Below are positions 26,501 through 35,592 of a stretch of DNA of 64,000 nt, piece after piece. A program made the translations under genes and the position numbers. The stretch comes from Candidatus Pelagibacter sp. RS39 (GTDB taxonomy: Bacteria; Pseudomonadota; Alphaproteobacteria; Pelagibacterales; Pelagibacteraceae), in contig NZ_CP020777.1 in NCBI RefSeq assembly GCF_002101315.1, positions 124,001-188,000 on the forward strand, read 5' to 3'. Below the pieces are notes generated by a model. The model made no database searches, had not been told where the DNA came from, and was given only the letters and a program-made list of their open reading frames with translations. Position 1 is the first letter of the stretch. Each line of letters begins with the position of its first letter.

Positions 26501-26547
26501 AGAAGTATCAAATTGATAAAGATAAACCAATGCCGACAAAATTATAA
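23509..26547 (+). CDS. aceE: Pyruvate dehydrogenase E1 component (homodimeric AceE type) with N-terminal lipoyl domain
   Basis: Thiamine-diphosphate enzyme that decarboxylates pyruvate and acylates a lipoyl group. Residues 1-78 form a biotinyl/lipoyl domain (VPDIGDFENVEVIELLVKEG, lipoyl lysine in ESDKSSVEIPS), followed by a linker (about 80-130) and a full AceE E1 from about 130 to 1012. The ThDP motif is seen as GDGEMDEPESLG with INCNLQRLDGPVRGN, and the ETEGYAQ-like region is intact. Ordinary AceE is about 890 residues with no lipoyl domain, so the fusion is unusual. It is joined to aceF by a TAATG overlap. No lpd follows. Confidence 0.93.
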   Translation: MSEKLLVPDIGDFENVEVIELLVKEGQKIAKNDPVVTIESDKSSVEIPSTLSGIIETIKVKVGDKVSKGDLILNILGSNEEYSTTKTIPKDTENLIKEAEKSLEKKQEQIIHTNNIERKKPEIIQVVNDSDIDPLETSEWLESLTAVIEKDGNQRAHYLIKELINKAYMEGANIPYTQNTPYINTIPANEEKKSNGDQNIERRIRSLIRWNSAAMVVRANKKFPELGGHIGTFASAATLYDVGMNHFWRAKNNKFGGDLIYFQGHSAPGMYARAYLEGRLNEKQLDSFRQEVNSGGLSSYPHPWLMPNFWQFPTVSMGLGPMLAIYQARYMKYLINRGLIKDEGRKVWAFLGDGEMDEPESLGAIGLAARENLDNLIFVINCNLQRLDGPVRGNGKIIQELEGIFRGAGWNVIKVIWGSYWDPLLANDKTGHLIKVMNETVDGEYQAMKARDGAYVREKFFGKYQETKELVSSLSDKDIWRLNRGGHDPHKVFAAYDKASKNIGSPTVVIAKTIKGYGMGKSGESVNTTHQTKKLDIDDLMYYRDRFDVPLTDKQVQNIEYYKPDQNSPEIKYIKERRLQLGGFIPERTTYAKPIKAPPKNIFDNMKESTGDKEMSTTMALVRMLTNLLRDKNVASRLVPIIPDEARTFGMEGFFQKIGIYAHEGQKYEPEDSAQLSSYREEKSGQVLEEGINEAGAMSSWIAAGTSYTNHDIEMIPIYLFYSMFGFQRIGDFAWAGADSQSRGFLIGATAGRTTLAGEGLQHQDGHSHLMASTIPNCKSYDPTFHYELATIFREGLKRMHEKKENIFYYITTMNENYPHPAMPTEKSCEEGILKGMYKIKEFNKYKKTKIQFLGSGTILREMIAGAEILQKEYQIDSEVWSVTSFNELRRDGLEVERYNLLNPEKEPKKSYVESCLGKTEGPILAASDYMRMNSDQIRPYINKSFYSLGTDGFGRSDTRKNLRKFFEVDKEHVVAYGLSVLAKEQLIASKYAQEAIKKYQIDKDKPMPTKL

Positions 26548-27812
26548 TGTCAAAGAAAGATATAAAAGTTCCAAATATTGGTGAGTTCAAAGATGTGGAA
26601 GTCATCGAAGTTTTAATTAAAAAAGGTCAAAAAATAAAAAAGAATGATCCACTGATAACTATAGAAAGTGATAAATCAAGTGTGGAAATACCATCCTCCG
26701 ATGATGGAACCATAATTTCTTTGAATGTTAAAATTGGAGACAAGGTATCGGAAGGTGATAAAATTATTGAAATTGAAAGTGAGAAAGAAATAAAAGAAAC
26801 AAGTGCTCAAGAATTACCAAAAAGTCAATTACCAAAAGAAATAAAAAAAAATGATGTAAAAAAAACCAATAAGTCTGAAAATATAATAGTTAAAGATTTT
26901 TCTACAAAAGCTTCTGCTTCACCAAAAGTTAGAAAATTTGCAAGAGAACTTGGAGTTAATATCAACCAAGTCCCAGGTAGTGAAAGACAAGGTAGGGTTA
27001 CCGAGAGCGATGTAAAGTTATTTGTTGCAACTAAATCTGATAAAAATTTCAAAGATCAAAATACAACTGAACAAAAAATTGAAATAGAGTATTCCCATTC
27101 AGATTTTGGAGAAGTAGACATTAAAGACATTCCTAGAGTGAAAAAGTTGTCGTCTAAATATTTAATGAACTCTTGGACAAAAATTCCTCATGTAACCAAT
27201 CATGATGAAGCTGATATAACCGAATTAGAGGAATTTAGAACTTCTCTTACGGACGTATATACTGGTGAAAAAAAAAAAATTACACCATTAGCTTTCATTG
27301 TAAAAGCATTAACAACATCATTAAAAAAATTTCCAAATTTTAATACCTCAATTGATCAAATTGAAAACGGTAAAATGACTGTTAAAAAGTATTATCATGT
27401 TGGCATAGCAGTGGATACACCACATGGTTTGATGGTTCCTAAATTAAGAAATGCAGATAATAAAAATATTTCTTTAATAAGCACAGAATTAAAAAAAATC
27501 AGTCAGCAATGTAGAGATCTTAAAATTGATAAAAAAGAGTTATTCGGAGGTTCTATGACGATAACTAGCTTAGGGGGAATTGGGGGATCTTTTTTTACAC
27601 CAATTATAAATTATCCTGAGGTTGCTATTTTAGGAGTAGGGAGAGCAGAAAAAAAACAAGTATTCATGGATGGAAAATTTGTAACGCGTACTATGTTGCC
27701 ACTTTCACTATCTTATGATCATAGAATTATTGATGGTGCGGAGGCAGCTCGATTTAATAATGATTTAAAAGAAAATCTTGGTAAAAATTTTGCTTATAAG
27801 TTAGCCGTTTGA
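26547..27812 (+). CDS. aceF: Dihydrolipoamide acetyltransferase (pyruvate dehydrogenase E2)
   Basis: Core of the pyruvate dehydrogenase complex; transfers the acetyl group from lipoamide to CoA. In 421 residues: one lipoyl domain (1-76, lipoyl Lys in ESDKSSVEIPS), a peripheral subunit-binding domain (about 115-150, ASPKVRKFARELGVNINQV), and the catalytic trimer domain (about 185-421) ending with the active-site SYDHRIIDGAEAARF. The lipoyl domain is very close to that on the preceding E1, suggesting duplication. It overlaps the next gene's possible TTG start. Confidence 0.95.
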   Translation: MSKKDIKVPNIGEFKDVEVIEVLIKKGQKIKKNDPLITIESDKSSVEIPSSDDGTIISLNVKIGDKVSEGDKIIEIESEKEIKETSAQELPKSQLPKEIKKNDVKKTNKSENIIVKDFSTKASASPKVRKFARELGVNINQVPGSERQGRVTESDVKLFVATKSDKNFKDQNTTEQKIEIEYSHSDFGEVDIKDIPRVKKLSSKYLMNSWTKIPHVTNHDEADITELEEFRTSLTDVYTGEKKKITPLAFIVKALTTSLKKFPNFNTSIDQIENGKMTVKKYYHVGIAVDTPHGLMVPKLRNADNKNISLISTELKKISQQCRDLKIDKKELFGGSMTITSLGGIGGSFFTPIINYPEVAILGVGRAEKKQVFMDGKFVTRTMLPLSLSYDHRIIDGAEAARFNNDLKENLGKNFAYKLAV

Positions 27813-27820
27813 TAAAAATT

Positions 27821-28717
27821 ATGTCTAAAAGCGTTTCATTGTTTAGTGCTTTGCTGTGTACATTTATTTGGGGAACTACATTTATTGCTCAAGACACTGG
27901 CATGGATGATATTGGTCCGTTTACATTTAATGCAGTAAGATTTTTTGTGGGTTTTTTGGCAATTCTTCCTTTAGCATTGTTATTTGAGACTAAAAAATTT
28001 AAATTAGAATTTAAAACTGGTTTTAGATATTTTGTTATTCTATCTTTTTTAATAGGATTATCATTATTTTTAGGATCTGCATTGCAACAAGTAGCTCTGC
28101 TATACACAGATGTAGCTAATGCTGCTTTCTTTACGATTTTTTATGTTCCGATGGTACCAATTATCATTTTTATATTTAAGAGAGACTCATTACATTGGAG
28201 TGTATGGCCTTCAGTTATTTTATGTTTAATTGGTGGATATCTTTTAACCAATTTTTATGATGCCACAGTTAGACTTGGAGACACATTGGTTATTCTTGGA
28301 GCATTATTCTGGAGTACTCACATTATATTTACTGGAATGATTGTTAAAACATATAACTTACCCTTAACACTAGGTGCAATCCAAACTTTATTAGTGGCTT
28401 TATTTTCTTTTATCATTGGTTTGATTTATGAAGAATTTGTAATTAAAAATATTCTCAACGAGATAGACTCTATACTCTATGCAGGAATTTTATCGGGTGG
28501 TTTTGCATTCGTTTTACAAATTTATGCTCAAAAAAATATAACACCTGCACCAGCAGCCATAATTTTTTCATTAGAAGGTGTTTTTGCAACTATTGCAGCA
28601 TGGTTTTTATTAAGTCAAATTTTAGATTTTAATAATATATTAGGGTGTTTGTTTATATTATGTGGTGTTTTAATTTCTCAACTTTTACCCTTAATGAGGA
28701 AAGTAAATTACCAATAA
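27821..28717 (+). CDS. DMT-superfamily EamA-type transporter
   Basis: An inner-membrane permease with about ten hydrophobic helices and two EamA repeats; the first repeat begins LFSALLCTFIWGTTFIAQDTG, typical of RhaT/EamA transporters, and the second follows around residue 150 (LVILGALFWSTHIIFTG). Substrate unknown; relatives move amino acids or other metabolites. I prefer the ATG at 27821 (298 residues); a TTG at 27809 inside the aceF end would add four residues. The 3' end overlaps convergent uppP by 27 bases. Confidence 0.86.
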   Translation: MSKSVSLFSALLCTFIWGTTFIAQDTGMDDIGPFTFNAVRFFVGFLAILPLALLFETKKFKLEFKTGFRYFVILSFLIGLSLFLGSALQQVALLYTDVANAAFFTIFYVPMVPIIIFIFKRDSLHWSVWPSVILCLIGGYLLTNFYDATVRLGDTLVILGALFWSTHIIFTGMIVKTYNLPLTLGAIQTLLVALFSFIIGLIYEEFVIKNILNEIDSILYAGILSGGFAFVLQIYAQKNITPAPAAIIFSLEGVFATIAAWFLLSQILDFNNILGCLFILCGVLISQLLPLMRKVNYQ

Positions 28718-29464
28718 TAAAATTAAAGCGACAAATAATCTATAAATTACAAATACAGTTAAAGAAAAATTACTGACGTATTTTATAAAATATTTGACTG
28801 TCAAAAATGAGAAAATAAAAGAAAAAGTGATTGCAATTAATAGTAAATAATTGAATTCAACAGATTGTTGTACGGCATCTTTCAGACCTAAAAAACTGGC
28901 ACCAGCTAAGGCAGGTATAGATAGTAAAAAAGCGATTTTACTTGAGTCGACTCTGTTAAATTTTAGAAATCGAGCAGCTGTTAAAGTTATTCCTGCTCTA
29001 CTTACCCCTGGCACAAGAGCTAAAATTTGAAATAGTCCTATAAATAATACTGTTTTTATATTTAAGTTATTTGAGATATTTTGATTGATATCTCTTTTGT
29101 CTGATAAAAAAAGGAGCAAACCAAAAAATAAAGTCGTCCATGCAATTATTTCTATGCTTCTTAAAAGACTAATGATTTCAGTCGAATATATTATATACCC
29201 AAAAATTATAAGGGGTATCGAGCCAACTAAAATCAAAAATAATAGTTTTTGATTGTTTCCTAAATTAAGTAAATCTTTTCTAAAGTAATAGATTATTGCA
29301 AACAAAGAACCTGAATGCAGGCCAATATCGATAAATAAAGAGCTTGAGGTAAAATCATAAAAATTTGATATCAAGATTAGATGTGCTGAAGAGCTAATAG
29401 GTAAAAATTCAGAAATTCCTTGTACTGCAGAAAGAATAAGGATTTCTATAAAATCTCGAAACAT
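28691..29464 (-). CDS. uppP: Undecaprenyl-diphosphatase (UppP/BacA)
   Basis: Membrane phosphatase that recycles undecaprenyl diphosphate for peptidoglycan and surface-glycan synthesis. Family motifs: SAVQGISEFLPISSSAHL (with the catalytic Glu region) and LVPGVSRAGITLTAARF, plus about seven hydrophobic segments. The ATG at 29464 gives 257 residues; an in-frame TTG at 29482 would add six. Its lipid carrier product links it functionally to the surface-glycan genes elsewhere in the window. Confidence 0.94.
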   Translation of the reverse strand: MFRDFIEILILSAVQGISEFLPISSSAHLILISNFYDFTSSSLFIDIGLHSGSLFAIIYYFRKDLLNLGNNQKLLFLILVGSIPLIIFGYIIYSTEIISLLRSIEIIAWTTLFFGLLLFLSDKRDINQNISNNLNIKTVLFIGLFQILALVPGVSRAGITLTAARFLKFNRVDSSKIAFLLSIPALAGASFLGLKDAVQQSVEFNYLLLIAITFSFIFSFLTVKYFIKYVSNFSLTVFVIYRLFVALILLLVIYFPH

Positions 29465-29570
29465 ATATACGTCGTAACTCAAAAAATATTCATTTCAAAC
29501 AATTCGATTTCATCATAATAGGTATGCAAAAAATAAATTTCATATATTTCTAGCTAAATAAAGTTAATTA

Positions 29571-29625
29571 TAGGTCATAGTTATTGACCTAAATAATACT
29601 TTTATTAATAAAAACAATGTATAAT
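29571..29625 (+). promoter_or_regulatory. gltD promoter region with inverted repeat
   Basis: A perfect inverted repeat TAGGTCA-N7-TGACCTA lies at 29571-29591, and a consensus -10 hexamer TATAAT at 29620-29625, about 23 bases before the gltD ATG at 29648. The palindrome would sit at about -40 to -60 from the start site, where an activator or repressor could act. This is seen directly; which regulator binds is unknown. Glutamate synthase is a typical target of nitrogen or amino-acid regulation. Confidence 0.5.
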
Positions 29626-29647
29626 TTGCCGAAAATTAAAAAATTCT

Positions 29648-31087
29648 ATGACTGATAAAATGTTAAAATTTGTGAAAATAGGTCAACAAACTCCACCTAA
29701 AAGGAAGATTGGTACTAGAAGAGAAGATTTTAATGAGATCTATGACGAGTTTGTTACCAAAAAAGCTGAAGAACAATCGAGTAGATGTTCTCAATGCGGG
29801 GTTCCTTTTTGTCAAGTACACTGTCCTTTAAGCAACAATATACCAGATTGGTTAAAACTTACAGCTGAGGGAAGATTAAAAGAGGCCTACGAACTATCTC
29901 AAAGTACCAACAATATGCCAGAGGTATGTGGAAGAATTTGTCCTCAGGATAGACTGTGTGAGGGTAACTGCGTTATTGAACAATCTGGACATGGAACAGT
30001 AACTATTGGTGCAGTTGAGAAATATATTAATGATACAGCGTGGGAACAGGGCTGGGTTAAACCAATTTCTTTAAAACATGAGAAAGAACAAAGTATTGGA
30101 ATAATTGGTGCCGGTCCCGCAGGTTTAGCAGCTGCTGAGCAATTAAGAAAAAACGGATATAAAATTACTGTTTATGATCGATATGATCGTGCAGGTGGAT
30201 TATTAATTTATGGTATTCCAAATTTCAAACTTGAAAAACATGTAGTTGAGCGAAGAATAAAATTATTAAAAGATGGTGGAATAGAATTTATTCAGAATTT
30301 TGAAGTTGGTAAAGATGCAACCTTAGAACAGTTACGAAAAAAGCATGATGCAATTTTAATTGCTACAGGTGTATATAAACCAAGAGAAGTTGAATTACCT
30401 GGTAATGATCTAGGTAATATTTTTCCTGCAATGGAATTTTTGACAGCATCAAACAAAAAAGGCCTGGGTGATAAAGTGGAGTTGTTTGATAAAGGAATTT
30501 TGAATGCAGAAGGAAAAGATGTTGTTGTGATAGGTGGTGGCGACACAGCTATGGATTGCGTAAGAACTTCGGTAAGACAAAAAGCAAAATCGGTAAAATG
30601 TTTATATAGAAGAGATAAAGAAAATATGCCCGGATCTGCTAGAGAAGTTGCAAATGCAGAGGAGGAAGGTGTAGAATTTGTTTGGCTTTCTAGTCCAAAA
30701 GAATTTAAAGGAAAAAACAAAATTGAAAATTTAGTTGTTAATCGAATTGAATTAGGTGAACCAGACGAGTCAGGAAGACGAAAACCAGAGATAAAAGAGG
30801 GTTCAGAATTTACGGTTAAAGCTGATATGGTAATCAAAGCTCTTGGATTTGATCCAGAAAATTTACCATTATTGTTTGATGCACAAGATTTACAAGTAAC
30901 GAAATGGGGAACAATCAAAACTGATTTTAATTCGATGGAAACAAATCTAAAAGGTGTTTTTGCTGCAGGAGACATTGTAAGAGGAGCTTCGTTAGTAGTA
31001 TGGGCAATCAAAGATGGGAGAGATGCAGCCTCTTCTATAAAAAAATATTTAGAAAGTATGGAACTAAAAAAAACAAAAGTGGCTTAA
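29648..31087 (+). CDS. gltD: Glutamate synthase small (beta) subunit
   Basis: Supplies electrons from NADPH to the GltB subunit. In 479 residues: an N-terminal Cys-rich Fe-S region (CSQCGVPFCQVHCPL and CGRICPQDRLCEGNC), the FAD-binding IGIIGAGPAGLAAAEQL (about 152-168), the NADPH-binding VVVIGGGDTAMDCVRTS (about 291-307), and the C-terminal GVFAAGDIVRGASLVVWAI. The gltD-gltB order is the reverse of E. coli gltBD. Stop and gltB start overlap as TAATG. The 239-residue frame on the opposite strand is a shadow. Confidence 0.96.
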   Translation: MTDKMLKFVKIGQQTPPKRKIGTRREDFNEIYDEFVTKKAEEQSSRCSQCGVPFCQVHCPLSNNIPDWLKLTAEGRLKEAYELSQSTNNMPEVCGRICPQDRLCEGNCVIEQSGHGTVTIGAVEKYINDTAWEQGWVKPISLKHEKEQSIGIIGAGPAGLAAAEQLRKNGYKITVYDRYDRAGGLLIYGIPNFKLEKHVVERRIKLLKDGGIEFIQNFEVGKDATLEQLRKKHDAILIATGVYKPREVELPGNDLGNIFPAMEFLTASNKKGLGDKVELFDKGILNAEGKDVVVIGGGDTAMDCVRTSVRQKAKSVKCLYRRDKENMPGSAREVANAEEEGVEFVWLSSPKEFKGKNKIENLVVNRIELGEPDESGRRKPEIKEGSEFTVKADMVIKALGFDPENLPLLFDAQDLQVTKWGTIKTDFNSMETNLKGVFAAGDIVRGASLVVWAIKDGRDAASSIKKYLESMELKKTKVA

Positions 31088-34000
31088 TGGAAAATTATAA
31101 AAAAAATTTAGAGTTACTTACAAAAAATCATGTTTATTCAAAAGAGATGGAACATGATGCTTGTGGAGTGGGCTTAATCGCATCTACAGAGGGAAAAAAA
31201 TCTAGGGCTATAGTTGAGTATGGAATTGAAGCTCTAAAAGCAGTTTGGCATAGAGGTGCTGTTGATGCAGATGGAAAAACGGGCGATGGAGCTGGAATAC
31301 ATGTCGAAATTCCAAAAGATTTTTTTATAGAAAAAATACAAGTTACTGGACACGATTATGATAATTCTGAAATCTGTGTAGGAATGATTTTTTTACCCAG
31401 AAATGACTACTCAGCGCAAGAGAGCTGTAAAACAATTGTTGAGAGTGAACTAACAAAGAATAATTTTAGTATATATGGTTGGCGACAAGTGCCAGTTAAT
31501 CCAAAAGTTTTGGGAGAAAAAGCTCTTCAAACTATGCCAGAAATTATACAAGTTCTTTTTAAATCTAACGATCCAAATTTATTAGATAAAAACTTAGAAA
31601 GAAAAATTTATGAAACAAGAAAGAGAATTGAAAATAAAGCTTTTGATGCCTCATTGAATAATTTTTATATTTGTTCAATTAGTTCAAAATCTATAATTTA
31701 TAAAGGGCTATATTTAGCAGAAGCAATATCTGATTTTTATTTAGATCTTAATGATACAAGATTCATTTCAAGATATGCAATTTTTCATCAAAGATTTTCA
31801 ACAAACACTGCTCCAAGCTGGAGTTTGGCTCAACCATTTAGAGCCATAGCTCACAACGGTGAAATAAATACTTACAAAGGAAATAAAAACTGGATGAAAG
31901 TTCATGAACAGGAGATGAGCAGCCCACTTTTTGATAATATTGAGAATTTAAAACCAGTTATCCAAAAGGGAGTTTCTGATTCCGCAGCTTTAGATAATGT
32001 GTTTGAATTATTAAATAAATCAGGTCAATCGGCACCATTAGCTAAATTGATGTTAGTACCTGATGCATGGTCAAAAAAAAATAAGACATTATCAAGAAGT
32101 CATCAACAATTATTTAATTTTTTGAATAGCACAATGGAACCATGGGACGGACCTGCTGCCATTGCAGCCACAGACAATGAGTGGGTTATAGCTGCAAATG
32201 ATAGAAATGGTCTTAGACCTTTAAGATACGCAATAACAAAAGATAAAATGCTTTTTGCAGGTTCTGAAACTGGAATGATAGAACTAAATGAGAAAAAAAT
32301 TTTAACCAAAGGTAGGTTAGGTCCTGGTGAAATAATTGGAGTTAGAATTGAAAAGGGTAAAGTTTTTTCAAATAGTCAAATCAAAGATTATTTAGCAAAA
32401 GAATTTAAACATTTTAATTCTCAAATAATTGATTTAGATGAAAAATTATCAATCTCTAATGAAAAACATAATTTTGATGGCGAAAGTTTAAGGAGAAGAC
32501 AATATACTTTCGGAATAAGTTTAGAAGATCTCGAGCTTATTTTACATCCAATGGCAGAAGATGCAAAAGAAGCAACTGGCTCAATGGGTGATGATACTCC
32601 ATTAGCGGTGCTATCTGATAAGTACAGACCTCTCTATCATTTTTTTAGACAAAATTTTAGTCAAGTAACAAATCCACCAATTGATTCCTTGAGGGAAAAT
32701 AAAGTAATGAGCTTAAAAACTAGATTTGGAAATTTAGGTAACATTCTTGATTTTGATACTTTAACAAAAGAGAATATTTATGTTTTAAACAGCCCTATTT
32801 TATCTAATTCACAATTTAATAAGTTCACTAATTTTTTTGGTAAAAATTCAGTGACTATTGATTGTTCTTTTTCAAAAGACGATAATTTAGCTAACTCTAT
32901 TAACAGGATTCAAAAAGACTCAGAAATTGCTGTTAGACAAGGTGTTACCCAGTTAATTTTGAGCGATAAAAATATCTCCTCTCAAAGATTACCAATGCCA
33001 ATGCTATTATGTGTTGGAGCTATAAACACATTTTTAATACAAAAAAAATTAAGAGGATATGTTTCTATCAATGTCCAGTCTGGTGAAGCTATTGATACAC
33101 ATTCGTTTGCAACATTAATTGGAGTTGGTGCAACAACAGTAAACCCATATCTTGCTTTTGATAGTTTATATCAAAGATATAAAAAAAAACTTTTTGGTCA
33201 ATTTAGTTTTGATGAGTGTGTGCAACGATATATAAATTCAGTGAATGCAGGTTTGTTGAAAATTATGTCTAAGATGGGAATTTCTGTTTTGAGTTCTTAT
33301 AGAGGAGGATGTAATTTTGAAACTGTTGGATTAAGCAGAACAGTTGTAGATGATTATTTTACTGGAGTTACATCAAAAATTTCAGGTATTGGTTTAGTTG
33401 GAATTGAAAAAAAAATAAGACAAATTCACAAAGAAGCATTTGAAAGCACAGAAACCGTATTGCCGATTGGAGGTATTTATAGATATAGAAAAAATGGAGA
33501 AACGCACCAATATCAAGGGAGGCTAATTCATTTATTACAGAGTGCAGTAGGTTCAAATTCATATGACGCATATAAAAAATATGTTGAGGGAATTTATAAT
33601 TTACCACCGATTAATTTGAGAGATTTAGTTGATTTTAGAAAAAAGAAACTAGGTCCCTCAATAGACATATCTGAAGTAGAGCCAATAGAAAAAATATTAA
33701 AAAGATTTGGTAGCGGAAGTATGTCTCATGGTGCTTTATCTAAAGAAGCACACGAAACACTTGCTATTGGAATGAATAGAATTAAAGGAGCGTCTTGCAG
33801 TGGTGAGGGAGGAGAAGATGCAGAAAGATTTAAGGTGATGGATAGTGGTGACAGTGCGAATTCTAGAGTTAAACAAATTGCATCAGCTAGATTTGGCGTG
33901 ACTGTAAATTATTTAAATAATTGCAATGAAATAGAAATTAAAATGGCTCAAGGTGCTAAACCAGGGGAGGGAGGACAATTACCCGGCTTTAAAGTAACAG

Positions 34001-35592
34001 AGGAAATAGCGAGACTTCGACATTCCACACCAGGAGTAACATTAATTTCTCCACCTCCACATCACGATATTTACTCGATAGAAGATTTGGCACAACTGAT
34101 TTATGATTTGAAGCAAACAAATCCAAAAGCACGAGTTGGTGTTAAGTTAGTTGCATCATCTGGAATTGGAACCATTGCTGCAGGTGTAGCTAAAGCAAAA
34201 GCAGATATTATTTTAATTTCAGGCCATAATGGAGGAACGGGAGCAACCCCTCAAACAAGTGTCAAATATGTTGGAATACCCTGGGAGATGGGTTTGACTG
34301 AGGCAAATCAGGTTTTAACACTAAATAATTTAAGACACAAAGTTACATTGAGAACTGATGGTGGTATTAAAACTGGAAGAGATGTTGTTATGGCTGCAAT
34401 GATGGGAGCAGAAGAATATGGAGTTGCTACAACGGCTCTGGTGGCAATGGGATGTATAATGGTTAGACAGTGTCACTCAAATACTTGTCCGGTAGGTGTT
34501 TGTACACAAGATGAAAAATTAAGAGAAAAATTCACTGGCACCCCAGACAAGGTTGTTAATTTATTCACTTTTATCGCTTCCGAAGTAAGAGAAATTTTAG
34601 CTGGACTAGGCTTTAAATCACTGAACGATATTATTGGAAGAACTGATTTGCTAATGCAAGTTAATAAAGCATCACCAAATTTAGATGATTTAGACCTAAA
34701 CCCATTATTTGTTCAGGCAGACCCTGGAAATAATAAAAGATATTGTGAGTCTTTAGAGATAAATAAAGTACCTGAAACATTAGATCAAGAAATTTGGCCT
34801 GAAATTGAAAAATCTTTAGACAATTCGCAAAAGATTGAGAAAGAATTCATTATCAAAAATACAAACAGAGCAGTCGGTACAAGAATTTCACACCATCTTT
34901 ACAAAAAGTATGGTTATGAAAAATTAGATGAAAATTTTTTAACACTAAATTTTAAAGGCTCTGCAGGTCAGTCTTTTGGAGCTTTTTCATCGAAAGGATT
35001 AAGATTAAATCTTAAAGGTGATGCAAATGATTATGTGGGTAAAGGATTGTCAGGTGCTACAATCTCAATAAAACTTTCAGATGAAAGTAATTTAGTTTCT
35101 AATGAAAATACAATCATTGGAAACACAGTACTTTATGGAGCTACATCAGGTAAACTTTTTGCTGCAGGTCAAGCAGGCGATAGATTTGCCGTGAGAAATT
35201 CTGGTGCAACTACAGTTATTGAGGGATGTGACTCAAATGGTTGTGAATATATGACTGGGGGAACGGTGGTTATTTTGGGAGGTGTTGGAGATAATTTTGC
35301 AGCCGGTATGACTGGTGGTATGGCATTTATTTACGATAAATTTAATGAATTTGAAAAAAAAGTAAATCCAGACTCAGTTATCTGGCAAAATGTTGAGACA
35401 GATTATTGGATCAGTTATTTAAAGAAATTAATTTTGGAACATTCATCAGAAACAGGTTCTTTGATATCAAAAAATATTTTTGAAAACTTTAAAGTTGAAA
35501 TTAAAAATTTTGTTCAAGTTTGTCCAAAAGAGATGATCAATAAACTTAAAAATCCTATTACATTAAAGTCTAAGATAAAAGAAGTTAGTTAA
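31087..35592 (+). CDS. gltB: Glutamate synthase large (alpha) subunit
   Basis: Converts glutamine and 2-oxoglutarate to two glutamates. The preferred start is the ATG at 31087 (TAATG with gltD), giving 1501 residues; an upstream in-frame ATG at 31000 lies inside gltD. After a short propeptide comes the N-terminal nucleophile Cys in HDACGVGLIAS, then the amidotransferase domain, the FMN-binding synthase domain (GRTDGGIKTGRDVV and the Cys-rich CHSNTCPVGVC for the 3Fe-4S cluster), and the C-terminal GXGXG domain (GTVVILGGVGDNFAAGMTGG). It is the longest gene in the window. Confidence 0.97.
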   Translation: MENYKKNLELLTKNHVYSKEMEHDACGVGLIASTEGKKSRAIVEYGIEALKAVWHRGAVDADGKTGDGAGIHVEIPKDFFIEKIQVTGHDYDNSEICVGMIFLPRNDYSAQESCKTIVESELTKNNFSIYGWRQVPVNPKVLGEKALQTMPEIIQVLFKSNDPNLLDKNLERKIYETRKRIENKAFDASLNNFYICSISSKSIIYKGLYLAEAISDFYLDLNDTRFISRYAIFHQRFSTNTAPSWSLAQPFRAIAHNGEINTYKGNKNWMKVHEQEMSSPLFDNIENLKPVIQKGVSDSAALDNVFELLNKSGQSAPLAKLMLVPDAWSKKNKTLSRSHQQLFNFLNSTMEPWDGPAAIAATDNEWVIAANDRNGLRPLRYAITKDKMLFAGSETGMIELNEKKILTKGRLGPGEIIGVRIEKGKVFSNSQIKDYLAKEFKHFNSQIIDLDEKLSISNEKHNFDGESLRRRQYTFGISLEDLELILHPMAEDAKEATGSMGDDTPLAVLSDKYRPLYHFFRQNFSQVTNPPIDSLRENKVMSLKTRFGNLGNILDFDTLTKENIYVLNSPILSNSQFNKFTNFFGKNSVTIDCSFSKDDNLANSINRIQKDSEIAVRQGVTQLILSDKNISSQRLPMPMLLCVGAINTFLIQKKLRGYVSINVQSGEAIDTHSFATLIGVGATTVNPYLAFDSLYQRYKKKLFGQFSFDECVQRYINSVNAGLLKIMSKMGISVLSSYRGGCNFETVGLSRTVVDDYFTGVTSKISGIGLVGIEKKIRQIHKEAFESTETVLPIGGIYRYRKNGETHQYQGRLIHLLQSAVGSNSYDAYKKYVEGIYNLPPINLRDLVDFRKKKLGPSIDISEVEPIEKILKRFGSGSMSHGALSKEAHETLAIGMNRIKGASCSGEGGEDAERFKVMDSGDSANSRVKQIASARFGVTVNYLNNCNEIEIKMAQGAKPGEGGQLPGFKVTEEIARLRHSTPGVTLISPPPHHDIYSIEDLAQLIYDLKQTNPKARVGVKLVASSGIGTIAAGVAKAKADIILISGHNGGTGATPQTSVKYVGIPWEMGLTEANQVLTLNNLRHKVTLRTDGGIKTGRDVVMAAMMGAEEYGVATTALVAMGCIMVRQCHSNTCPVGVCTQDEKLREKFTGTPDKVVNLFTFIASEVREILAGLGFKSLNDIIGRTDLLMQVNKASPNLDDLDLNPLFVQADPGNNKRYCESLEINKVPETLDQEIWPEIEKSLDNSQKIEKEFIIKNTNRAVGTRISHHLYKKYGYEKLDENFLTLNFKGSAGQSFGAFSSKGLRLNLKGDANDYVGKGLSGATISIKLSDESNLVSNENTIIGNTVLYGATSGKLFAAGQAGDRFAVRNSGATTVIEGCDSNGCEYMTGGTVVILGGVGDNFAAGMTGGMAFIYDKFNEFEKKVNPDSVIWQNVETDYWISYLKKLILEHSSETGSLISKNIFENFKVEIKNFVQVCPKEMINKLKNPITLKSKIKEVS

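Noticed and set aside
30292..31011. A 239-residue frame antisense to gltD
   Set aside because: It lies fully within a well-supported gltD and its translation is Ser/Pro/Thr-rich and without motifs, as expected for a complement frame.
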